DNA from: Methanobrevibacter arboriphilus JCM 13429 = DSM 1125
GTDB lineage: Archaea > Methanobacteriota > Methanobacteria > Methanobacteriales > Methanobacteriaceae
Assembly: GCF_002072215.1 (NCBI RefSeq)
Contig: NZ_JXMW01000031.1
Location: 1 to 45,663 of the forward strand
Reading direction: 5' to 3'
DNA: 45,663 bases
Program-made: the position numbers and the translations under genes
Notes under the pieces: model-generated
What the model saw: the letters and a program-made list of their open reading frames with translations, nothing else
Told to the model about the DNA's origin: nothing
Database searches by the model: none
Part shown: positions 38,401 to 44,553 of the stretch, piece after piece
Position numbering within the stretch: position 1 is the stretch's first letter
How the letters are laid out: each line of letters opens with the position of its first letter

Positions 38401-39040
38401 CCAGCGAAATAGCACCACCACTAGTTCCTGTGTTATTAATAAAAGTAGAATTATATATATGAAAATTATTTCCAGGAGCATCAGCCCAATTTATATAAAT
38501 AGCACCACCATTAGTTCCTGTGTTATTAATAAAAGTAGAAGAACTAATATTAAGAAAAGCGCTACCATGAGTCCCTTTACCTATACTAATAGCACCACCA
38601 TTAGTTCCTGTGTTATTAATAAAAGTACAGTTAATGATATAAATAGTTCTTGTAGATAACCGAAGACTATTATATCCTCCGATTATAGTTAAATTCACTA
38701 AACTAACAGTTCTATCCCAAGTAATAATATTAATAAAAAATGATCCTTCTAAATTTATAGTGACATTTTTATTTTTACCAGCGATCTTTAAATTTTTATC
38801 AAAAGTTATATTACTATTATTTTCGCCAGAATATACACCTTCATCTAAAATTATCACATCATCATCAGATGCATTAGCTACAGCCTGTTTAATTCCACCA
38901 TCTGTTTCATTACCAATCTCTATATCAGCTGCATCAACAAAGTTAATTGAAGATATAAGAAGAATTGTAAAGAATAATAATATAAAAAGCGTAGCTAACA
39001 ATTTATTACATGAATCAGGTTTATTATTAATAGTATTCAT
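32456..39040 (-). CDS. giant adhesin-like surface protein (beta-helix plus Ig-like repeats)
   Basis: About 2,194 residues, secreted. Hydrophobic signal LLATLFILLFFTILLISS near residues 15-35. Then right-handed beta-helix repeats to about residue 930, first as NNTGTNGGAI-type units, then in six 24-25-residue units GNFSGNNATNGGVIYN with near-identical DNA, and a NosD/CASH-like stretch. Residues about 1080-2000 hold some ten Ig-like domains of about 90 residues (VNPVNNITFGSNFTVSGTV type, Big_3-like). The last about 200 residues are basic with no membrane helix or LPxTG. This is the layout of Methanobrevibacter adhesin-like proteins that mediate contact with host or partner cells. The frame continues 3 codons to a GTG; the ATG is preferred. 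Attachment to the wall is unexplained. Confidence 0.93.
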   Translation of the reverse strand: MNTINNKPDSCNKLLATLFILLFFTILLISSINFVDAADIEIGNETDGGIKQAVANASDDDVIILDEGVYSGENNSNITFDKNLKIAGKNKNVTINLEGSFFINIITWDRTVSLVNLTIIGGYNSLRLSTRTIYIINCTFINNTGTNGGAISIGKGTHGSAFLNISSSTFINNTGTNGGAIYINWADAPGNNFHIYNSTFINNTGTSGGAISLASSSYSNVPKLTIMDSTFINNTAGRGGAIYSTASSAQRITIPISNSIFISNTAEEGGAIYGSGKFSLTINSGNFSGNNATNGGVIYNNASTMTISNGNFSGNNATNGGVIYNNASTMTISNGNFSGNNATNGGVIYNVGNVTITGGSFTGDNATYGGVIYNNATVTISNGNFSGNNATNGGVIYNVGNVTISGVNFTGNTATNYGGAIYSTGILNITNFAFINNIGGIGGAIYNTGLGYINGGDFTGNHANNWGGGVYWTGLNGGLYNSKFFNNTVNCPIVNDQNNNYGGGTIYWSGTNGTVENCNVSLSLTYSGGAIYWNGINGTLVNCKLFNNSANTINTNGNNGISGIRVIGNGFTMINCTFIDNKSRVFTFYSEGKNLSIFNCSFINNTNNNAFLYNTNNAEGLNVVNSTFTNTYSNINNVADNCNIVNSTFFNISGTNGAGVYNTGNNLLIINSTFNAISTTGNGGAIYNNNVNISIIGSNFTNNTANRGVIYNNGGIVSFSGSTFNNNNEAFTTTNGNFSFVSEDTDFYNNTYAIVFLFNNLNYIVNWNYASFDGNLYIIRLSGNNSNYTILSDFNNPGANYNGVIFDKNTYNNTIIDSIISGFNITGNSTGVIVEGGNNSVINSNITYNSVGLLINGNDTLIRGCSVINNTYGIIIGNLARNTIVNYNRLVNPISLVDNGTNTDASYNWWGNNNITKYYQNNSGTLIIIDWYVITLTANDVSVIFNNGTLLYRGPDSLTLEYVFALFNDGGFGEIDYLPDFIIDLIIMYTNNVDPTAIIISNSSRRFNGSYKPTIYMPSYFRMSTNFDLENIYYLVKYAPSVNSTISVSDNIQTGHDIIINGSLINSVGEPVYNVVLNISIITPYGIFDDFVINFAEGWNYVFTPKVVGNYTVVVSWDGDFDHAEFTNSTIFNVPKTQPILDVTAVDTFYGVESNLTINATLSNGRPIDNDYYNVTINNTVYTVYFINGIGVINLGMLPTGIYNFNVAFIGSEDKYNESNTTVTFKVSSIIPIITVNNIGTVVFGDIFTVSGFVTGVGVTPTGYVNISIGNYTNTIVSLNPDGSFNITLNSSDIGIPANNTHIVNVQYNGDINYNASEIKQIAFNVSKTIPILIVNPVVNVTFGDNVIVNGTLLGVGGVIPTNASKFDDLVLLINGKLYNVTFVGDGNWFVVFNSTGMGSAGTYNFSVIYYGDDNYTDTIIISSVTIDKASPVVIVDSVSSVIYGDDFIVSGRIVNVTANATGTVNVTIGNFTRTISLNGSGEWNITINITDVGNVSYYNVVVIYSGDINYTSQNNVSMFVNLTKANTSVIVNPVNNITFGSNFTVSGTVTSDFGTVVTGNVSVIIGNQTHTGIVNGGFWSVSFNSTEVGDANTTYNIHVTYNGDTNHLTYLNDTLLLNINPFTPSIIVNPINNLIFGENIIINGSILGITGITPQLTVNITIGNYSTLANINNTDGFWNLVLNSTAIGSAGTYTVKVNYNGNVNYTNTNTVSSVLVNHATPVIAVNNVDNQTYGNTFNVTGTITGVGIIPTGTVTIHFNNGENITISLDTLGGWSYTFNTTDHSFFTDGLGFYTVNVTYNGDNNYTHALNDTISFNIFQTSPVLIVNPVNDVVYGNNVTVTGNVVGVGSVPTGNVTIHFNNGNAVIVDLDNTGYWSYTFKTTNSSAFDNGAGSYTVNVTYDGDNNYTPAFNDKLSFSITPAHPEVFVSRVGDVNYGKSIIVSGNVSGIVGGSFPTGFVTVKVSGKSWNVPLVNGKWNITIKSSSIGIGDHVLSVGYSGNVNYTNAVSKNSSFSVLAVDIQKQEFSKIISTDKVGKKIVKYSYLIRNFGKLTGSKVFKFNINAAYNLVSFVGSNNVKYSFDKKTRILKVFVNSLDYDKVVKISFKIKRKLNVWNGRDTVVQKHIYKNRYHWLVSNSYVINIPKTYSLVKVRKSRNTNYVFDKKQNKFVFKASNLNLKKSSTAVVYSKKKISRDE
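37785..38200 (-). repeat. near-identical 72-75-bp coding repeats in the adhesin
   Basis: Six in-frame units encode GNFSGNNATNGGVIYN plus an 8-9-residue variable piece (NASTMTISN or VGNVTITG). Two neighbouring 75-bp units (about 38035-38185) appear identical in DNA. Homogenised repeats of this kind expand and contract by recombination and can change adhesin length. Confidence 0.85.
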
Positions 39041-39092
39041 AATATACACTATAAAATTTTAGATCATTAAGGATTTGTTTATTTTAAAAAAC

Positions 39093-39115
39093 AAGTGAAT
39101 ACTCACTTTTTATAA
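39093..39115 (-). promoter_or_regulatory. adhesin promoter: TATA box and palindromic operator
   Basis: Minus-strand TATA-like TTATAAAAA (39107-39115) is followed directly by AAGTGA-GTAT-TCACTT (39093-39108), a perfect 6-bp-arm palindrome. It lies about 55 bases upstream of the adhesin ATG, between TATA and the expected transcription start, which is a usual repressor position. Another AAAAGTGAAT half site is at about 39204-39213. Confidence 0.45.
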
Positions 39116-39219
39116 TTAATATAAAAATTTCATATATGAAAGATATTTTAAAATAAATAGTTATATTATATAAGAAGAAAGTTATCACCAAAATGTAGAA
39201 AACATTCACTTTTGAATAT

Positions 39220-39288
39220 TTAATTATTGATAGTTATAGTATATAAAGTTAACCCTAAATCAGATGGTTCACAAGAATCAGATTTCAT
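39220..39288 (-). CDS. possible 22-residue leader peptide downstream of a poly-G tract
   Basis: Reads MKSDSCEPSDLGLTLYTITI plus two Asn, then stop. A consensus GGAGG lies 11 bases before the ATG, and directly upstream of it on this strand is a run of 12 G. The peptide has no match I know and no upstream gene. It is either a real short leader, a remnant of a deleted gene, or chance. It is listed because of the combination of GGAGG and poly-G in an otherwise AT-only spacer. Confidence 0.25.
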   Translation of the reverse strand: MKSDSCEPSDLGLTLYTITINN

Positions 39289-39305
39289 TATAAAAACAAC
39301 CTCCG

Positions 39306-39317
39306 CCCCCCCCCCCC
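39306..39317. repeat. poly-C (12) homopolymer upstream of adhesin
   Basis: Twelve consecutive C on the plus strand, in DNA of about 25% G+C, about 265 bases before the adhesin start. Homopolymers of this length are slippage hot spots, and in bacteria they often cause phase variation of surface proteins. Confidence 0.9.
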
Positions 39318-39464
39318 TTTAAGAATAAAAAATAAGCTAAAAAATAATAAAAAAAAGATTATAAACTGTTAAAATTAATAAAAATACTATAATATTTTAT
39401 AAAAGAAAAATTTAAAGGCTATGAAAATAGCTAGTATTCACTATTAAAAAATAATATTAAAAAA

Positions 39465-40387
39465 TTATAGTTTTTCAATTTCATCCAAAGAAAGACCAGT
39501 AATTTTAACTATATCATCAAATGAAAAATTGAAATCTTTCATTCTTTTAGCTACATTCAATTCATTTTGTTCTATACCCTCTTTCCTACCTTGCTCAATA
39601 CCTTTTTCCATACCTTCTTTCCTACCTTTTTCCATGCCCTCTCCTATACCTTCTTTCTTACCTTCATCTTTAGCATAAGCCATTTCACCCATATATTTTA
39701 AATCAGCTTGTTCTCTTTTATTCAATTCATGTAGAAAAGCTTCGTCTTTTAATAATTCTTCAACCTTTTCATGAGCTGTTTTTATATTTTCATCTTTACT
39801 CATAGCCATTTCTATCATCTCCCTTGTGCTTTTTTTATCTAAAAATACCAGCCATCTGTGTAAAGGATTATCAAAATCAATGCTTTTTAGTCTTCTAAAA
39901 GCAGAAACATTAACATTAATAATCTTTATACAGCCACTGTATTCACAATTTAATTCTGTTTTATCTATCATATTAAATTTTCGACTAATTATATTATTTT
40001 TACAAAATCCAAAATCAAGGATATTAATTAATATATGTGACTTTAATCTTTCCAAACCTCCTTTTTCAGCAGAATTAGAAAATTCACGAGATATATAAAG
40101 ATGACTTCTCCTTCTAAAGTATTTTTCACCCTGCTTTTGAACTTCAATATTAACCACACGACCATCAAAAGATTTAGATCTTAAATCTAAAATACAATTT
40201 TTATTATTAACTACTTTACCTGATAAAAATTTATTATCAATTATTTCTAAATTAAAAACACTCTCCTCATTATTTTCAACTAAAATAGCATTAATCAAAC
40301 CAGTCAACTGCCTTTCACAACCTTTACTTGCCATATAATTACTAAAGAGAAAATCATATAAAGGATCATAACCTCTTAAAATTTCAT
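39465..40387 (-). pseudogene. Rpn/PD-(D/E)XK nuclease family protein with N-terminal frameshift
   Basis: Member of the Rpn recombination-promoting nuclease / PDDEXK transposase-like family. Core motif ILDLRSKSFDGRVVNIEVQKQ gives the Asp and ExQ of the nuclease site. The C-terminus has repetitive GMEKGRKEG units and an FDDIVKITGLSLDEIEKL tail, both usual in this family. The ATG at 40387 reads MKF then stop. One more T in the run of four would give MKFLRGYDPLYDFLFSNYMA, joining the family N-terminus to the open frame, which has its first in-frame ATG at 40334 (MASKGCE). AGGAGG lies 13 bases before the 40387 ATG. Translation from 40334 would lose the conserved first 18 residues. Either decay, slippage switching, or sequence error. 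Confidence 0.85.
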
Positions 40388-40686
40388 AAATAATAAAATA
40401 CCTCCTAAAAAAAAATTAATATTTTCAACAAGTAAAATATTAAAAAAGAAGTATAAAAGCTTTATTCAAAAATAAAAGTAAAATTAGCATGAAAAGACAA
40501 AATTGAAACAAAAATAAAAAAATAAAACCAAAAAGAAAAATTCATATTAAAAAAAAATTAAAAAATAGAAGAAAAAAATAAAAAATTAATAAATACCTAA
40601 TAAAAATTAATTTATAGCTAATCTTAATATAAAAAATCCTAAAATATAGGTCTTAATATAAAATAGCTATAATATAATGAATAAGA

Positions 40687-40833
40687 TCATCCTCTTGGTT
40701 CTTTTGCTTTATATCTTAAACCCTTGTAACCACATTTTCTACAAGTTTTAGCTGCAGCGGGATTACGAGCATTACATTTTAAACAAATTTTAACCTTAAA
40801 GATTCTATTTTCAGCTTCTTCAAATCTGGCCAT
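40687..40833 (-). CDS. rpl40e: 50S ribosomal protein L40e
   Basis: 48-residue zinc-ribbon ribosomal protein found in archaea and eukaryotes. It begins [20 protein letters not shown]; the four zinc cysteines are C17, C20, C31 and C34 (CLKC, CRKC), followed by the basic [14 protein letters not shown]. The ATG has a strong GGAGG seven bases upstream. In related methanogens it commonly lies near tsr3; here three other small features lie between them. The 300-base spacer to the Rpn-like gene (40388-40686) is A-rich with no gene. Confidence 0.96.
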   Translation of the reverse strand: MARFEEAENRIFKVKICLKCNARNPAAAKTCRKCGYKGLRYKAKEPRG

Positions 40834-41074
40834 TAATAATCCTCCATATAATCATTAATCAGTAGTAATAAATTTTAAATATGAGATATGTAAAATTTAG
40901 TAATTGATTTATTCAATCTCATAAATATATTTAATCTCATAAATATTATATTATGGAATAAAATAAGAATTTCTCTAATATCCACAATTAATTAAGAACA
41001 TTAAAGTTTATTAATTTAATAGTATTTAAAGCTTTAGTTATTTTCAAAAAAAAATAATGCTTAAAAAAGAAGCC

Positions 41075-41428
41075 TTAATTATAAAGCCAAACACCAGCTG
41101 TATGATTACTACTTGAATTTTCAGCGATAATTTCATTATTTTTTAATATTTTAATTTTTAAATCTTTTTTACTTCCATAATGAGTACTATTAACATAAAC
41201 GAATAATTTATCCCCATTTTGACGTTTTATAGTAAAGTCTAGTGGTCCTCCACCCATAATAGTTTCATGAGTGGTTGTTCCATTTAAAGTTAGTTCATAG
41301 TAACCAATCCATTCTCCTTCAGAAACAACAGATAACTCTTCTTCATAGGAACCATTATCAACATAAATAATAACTGCCAAACCAATAACTGTTATTACCC
41401 CAAGAATTATTAAAAGCTTTTTATTCAT
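41075..41428 (-). CDS. small membrane-anchored or exported protein, unknown function
   Basis: 117 residues. One N-terminal hydrophobic helix (LLIILGVITVIGLAVIIYV) is followed by an extracellular-looking domain rich in Asn/Ser/Thr, with a GGGPLDFTI loop, several N-glycosylation sequons (NGTTT, NSTH, NSSS, NHT) and beta-strand pattern ending AGVWLYN. Start ATG follows GGTGAA. The end VWLYN resembles lipocalin-like or DUF-type exported proteins of methanogens, but I do not recognise a family. It is flanked by rpl40e on the same strand. Confidence 0.8.
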   Translation of the reverse strand: MNKKLLIILGVITVIGLAVIIYVDNGSYEEELSVVSEGEWIGYYELTLNGTTTHETIMGGGPLDFTIKRQNGDKLFVYVNSTHYGSKKDLKIKILKNNEIIAENSSSNHTAGVWLYN

Positions 41429-41804
41429 TATTTCACCATAAATATATATTAAAATAATATAATTTAAATATCTAATAAAACATATGAATATTATTATTTT
41501 TAATATAATTTAATTGTTGTTATATAATTTTCATTTAATTTAATAGTTTTTATATTAATAAAAATTAGCTAAGATTAATAAAATAACATTAAATAGTTAT
41601 GAAATGTACTATGCAATAATATTATAATATGTAATAATACAATAATTATAATATTTAATAATACAATAGTATGTACTGTTATACAATAAGATAAATTATA
41701 CAATAATAAAAATATTTATAAAAACCACACTAAAATATTTATAAAAACACAGAAAATTAATTAAAGTATATAAAATATTACTAAGTTCTCTTAGAGGTGA
41801 TATA

Positions 41805-41978
41805 ATGGATAATAAAGAAATAATGACAATTGTTGGAATGTTTATAATACTTATAATCTTAATTGTGATAATTAACAATTTATTTTCAAATGGAATCACT
41901 AGATTTTCTATAACAATTCTAGTTGCGATTGTTATAGGATTAATTATTAGAAAAACAATAAATAAATCTAATAAATAA
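41805..41978 (+). CDS. 57-residue two-helix membrane protein
   Basis: Begins MDNKEIMTIVGMFIILIILI. It has a first helix (about 8-27), a short loop (FSNGITRF) and a second helix (about 35-48), then RKTINKSNK. The ATG is preceded by GAGGTGAT, a full match to the archaeal Shine-Dalgarno, which is the main evidence that it is real. Its 3' end merges with a 13-bp tandem repeat. It runs opposite to its neighbours. Small proteins of this shape may be transporter subunits or toxins, but nothing here decides that. The spacer 41429-41804 is otherwise empty. Confidence 0.65.
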   Translation: MDNKEIMTIVGMFIILIILIVIINNLFSNGITRFSITILVAIVIGLIIRKTINKSNK

Positions 41979-42044
41979 ACCTAATAAATAAATCTAATAA
42001 ATAAACCTAATAAATAAATCTAATATATAAATCTAACATATAAA
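41967..42044. repeat. 13-bp tandem repeat at the end of the small membrane protein gene
   Basis: Six units of CTAATAAATAAA plus T or C; the first overlaps the last codons of the gene and the last two are diverged. It is followed up to about 42190 by looser TTAATAGTTATT-type units. Confidence 0.8.
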
Positions 42045-42197
42045 CATTATTTTAATATATAATTACTATTTTATAATTACTATTTTAGTCTAATAGTTAT
42101 TTTAACCTAATATTTATTAGTTTAATAGTTATTAGCTTAATAGTTATTCAGTCTATAATTATTCAACCTAATAACCATTTTAACTTAAATAATTATC

Positions 42198-42725
42198 TTA
42201 ATCTTCATATTGCTTTAAAAATTCGTTTTGAATAGCTACTACCTCAGAACTATTACTCGCACCACTATAAGCTTCAAGAAGTTCTAAATTCAATTCAATA
42301 AAAGTATGTCCCCATTTAAAACCATTCATAATATCCTTTGCAGTATCTTTAAAACCAACTATATAAAAAGTAGCAGCTATTGCTTCAGCTGTTGAAAGCT
42401 TACAAGGTTTACCATAATTAACAGGACTAGCAGCTATTAAAAAAGGAAGACTTCTATGATATTTAGTGAGTGAAAAGAATTTAGCTGAAGAAGAAACCTT
42501 ATTCCAAGAACAATCAAGCCCTACAACACCTTTTTTTAAAACTAAATCTTTATCTTCAGGAGAAGCCGATTTATCTGAAAAAGGATTTAAAATAATAGCT
42601 CCACGAGGTATTTGATTAAGATTATAAACAATACGTGCTTTATTCTGTTTTTCTAATTTAAATGCAGTGCATTTCTTTTTATCACATTCATCTGCATGAA
42701 AAATAGTTATCTTAAACTTTTTCAT
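42198..42725 (-). CDS. tsr3: rRNA aminocarboxypropyltransferase Tsr3 (DUF367)
   Basis: Transfers the 3-amino-3-carboxypropyl group from SAM to a small-subunit rRNA pseudouridine. Family features: an N-terminal segment with the CDKKKCTAFKL turn, AIILNPFSDKSASPEDKD, the diagnostic VVGLDCSWNKV, and LPFLIAASPVNYGKPCKLSTAEA for SAM binding. 175 residues, normal for archaea. Start has no strong Shine-Dalgarno. It lies 90 bases downstream of the hsdM gene, on the same strand but functionally unrelated to it. Confidence 0.95.
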   Translation of the reverse strand: MKKFKITIFHADECDKKKCTAFKLEKQNKARIVYNLNQIPRGAIILNPFSDKSASPEDKDLVLKKGVVGLDCSWNKVSSSAKFFSLTKYHRSLPFLIAASPVNYGKPCKLSTAEAIAATFYIVGFKDTAKDIMNGFKWGHTFIELNLELLEAYSGASNSSEVVAIQNEFLKQYED

Positions 42726-42815
42726 AGACTAACTTATGATTTTATATATAATAAATTTAATGAAATAAAATCTAAAATAATAAAATAATATTAAATTAAA
42801 TTTTATTATTGATTA

Positions 42816-44504
42816 TTATTTAATAATAGGTGTTTCAATCCCTAATTCATCACAATATTTCTTTATTTCTTCATCAATAGCTTCAACTTTATTATCAATT
42901 TCTTTTATTTCATTTATAATTTTATTTGAATCAATTAATTCTTCTTCAAAAGTATCAACATATCTTGGAATATTTAAATTAAAATCATTTTCTCTAATTT
43001 CATCTATCGTAGCGATATGTGAGAATTTCTCAATTTCAACTCGGTTACTATAAACTTCTATAATTTTATCAATATCATTATCTCTAAACATATTTTGATT
43101 TTTAACCTTTTTAAAGTTTTTAGATGCATCAATAAATAGTACATTATCTTTATTCTCCCTATATTTTTTAAATATTAGGATAACTGTTGGAATACTTGTT
43201 TTATAGAATATATTAGCTGGAAGTCCAATTACTGCATCTAAATAGTTTTTATCATTTACTAAATATTTTCTAATTGTTCTTTCAGATGTACCTCTAAAGA
43301 GAACACCATGAGGCAAAATTATTCCCATTGTTCCATTTTCATCTAAATGATATATCATGTGTTGTATAAATGCAAAGTCTGCTTTTGATTTTGGTGCTAG
43401 TTTTCCATAATCTAAAAACCGTGGATCATTAAGAAATTTTTTATCTGAACTCCATTTAGCTTGAAATGGTGGTTTTGCAACTATAACTTCAAATTTCATA
43501 TTTTTATGAATTGGTTTTTCAAGTGAGTCTCCTTGTTGAATATCAAAATCATTATATTGTATATTATGTAAAATCATATTCATTCTAGCTAAATTATATG
43601 CTGTTGATTTTAATTCTTGCCCATAAAAGTTTTCTACTTCTATTTCTTTAGCTACTTGAAGTAAAAGTGATCCTGAATTACATGTTGGATCATATACACT
43701 TTTAAGCTTCTGATTTTTAATTTTATCTCTTTTAATTTTATCTCCTTTAAATTTCTCTCCTTTAAATTTTTCTTCTTCAAATTTCTTTTCTTCAAAATTT
43801 TCCCCTTCAAATTTGTTTTTTTCTAAAGTAACTATTTTAGCTAGTATCTTTGATACTTGTTGAGGTATGTAAAGATCTCCTTTTTTATCTAAGGATAATG
43901 CAAATTGTGAGATTAAATATTCATAAGCATCACCAATCACATTCTTATCTTGATCTTCTAGTTTAAAGTCGATTTTAGATAGTTGTATTAATATTTTACT
44001 TATTGATTCGTTTTTATCTTCTAATTTATTTCCAAGTTTTGATGATTTAAGATCAATATCTTCAAATATTCCTATGAAAGCTTCTTCACTTTCCCGACCT
44101 AATGATGAGTTTGATATTTCATTCAATGCTTTTTCTAAATCATCTAATATTAGCTCATTTTTATTAGCTTTTTTAACAATATTTGAAAACAAGAATCTTG
44201 GTTCTAAAAAGTAGCCTAAATTCTCAAGAGTTAATTCTTTTAAATCATCTTTTATATCTTCAATTTCATTTGCTTTGTCAAATTTTAAATTATTTTGAAT
44301 GAATTGTTTATTCAAATATAACTCTATCTTTAGACATATATATTTATAAAAAAATAAGCCTAAAACATAACTTTTTAAATCATATAAATCTATATATTCC
44401 TTTAATTTATCAACCATAGCCAATAAATCAGATTCTAAATTGTTTCTATAATCATTCAAAGTATAATCATTTAATCTATAATCATTCAATCTATAATCAT
44501 TCAA
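42816..44504 (-). CDS. hsdM: type I restriction-modification DNA methyltransferase subunit with altered catalytic motifs
   Basis: HsdM-like N6-adenine methyltransferase, 562 residues. Order: N-terminal helical domain (LESDLLAMVDKLKEYIDLYD; LGLFFYKYIC), SAM region VYDPTCNSGSLLL, then the catalytic loop IVAKPPFQAKW and GIILPHGVLFRGTSERTIRKYL. The SAM motif normally reads DPxxGSGS and the catalytic loop NPPF; here they carry Asn276 and Lys344. A run of FEEEKFKGEK-type repeats (coded about 43714-43816) is inserted just before the SAM motif. Initiation is probably at TTG (44504), seven bases after GGGTG, inside four 15-bp repeats of TTGAATGATTATAGA. It is preceded by hsdS in the same operon. Activity is doubtful. 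Confidence 0.92.
   Translation of the reverse strand: MNDYRLNDYRLNDYTLNDYRNNLESDLLAMVDKLKEYIDLYDLKSYVLGLFFYKYICLKIELYLNKQFIQNNLKFDKANEIEDIKDDLKELTLENLGYFLEPRFLFSNIVKKANKNELILDDLEKALNEISNSSLGRESEEAFIGIFEDIDLKSSKLGNKLEDKNESISKILIQLSKIDFKLEDQDKNVIGDAYEYLISQFALSLDKKGDLYIPQQVSKILAKIVTLEKNKFEGENFEEKKFEEEKFKGEKFKGDKIKRDKIKNQKLKSVYDPTCNSGSLLLQVAKEIEVENFYGQELKSTAYNLARMNMILHNIQYNDFDIQQGDSLEKPIHKNMKFEVIVAKPPFQAKWSSDKKFLNDPRFLDYGKLAPKSKADFAFIQHMIYHLDENGTMGIILPHGVLFRGTSERTIRKYLVNDKNYLDAVIGLPANIFYKTSIPTVILIFKKYRENKDNVLFIDASKNFKKVKNQNMFRDNDIDKIIEVYSNRVEIEKFSHIATIDEIRENDFNLNIPRYVDTFEEELIDSNKIINEIKEIDNKVEAIDEEIKKYCDELGIETPIIK
44445..44504 (-). repeat. 15-bp tandem repeats at the hsdM start
   Basis: Four units of TTGAATGATTATAGA encode Leu/Met-Asn-Asp-Tyr-Arg. 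Each contains a possible TTG start in frame and an out-of-frame ATG. Copy changes would keep the frame but move the ribosome site relative to the start. Confidence 0.85.
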
Positions 44505-44553
44505 ATAATAACACCCTTAATTATTCATATTTTTAAGTATTTTTACATTTAAA

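Noticed and set aside
39465-40387. Classification of the Rpn-like gene as an insertion sequence
   Set aside because: No terminal inverted repeats or target duplication are visible, and proteins of this family occur as single genes without IS ends.
41696-41899. Minus-strand 67-codon frame
   Set aside because: It is antisense to the small membrane protein at 41805-41978, which has the better ribosome site, and its own composition is that of translated spacer.
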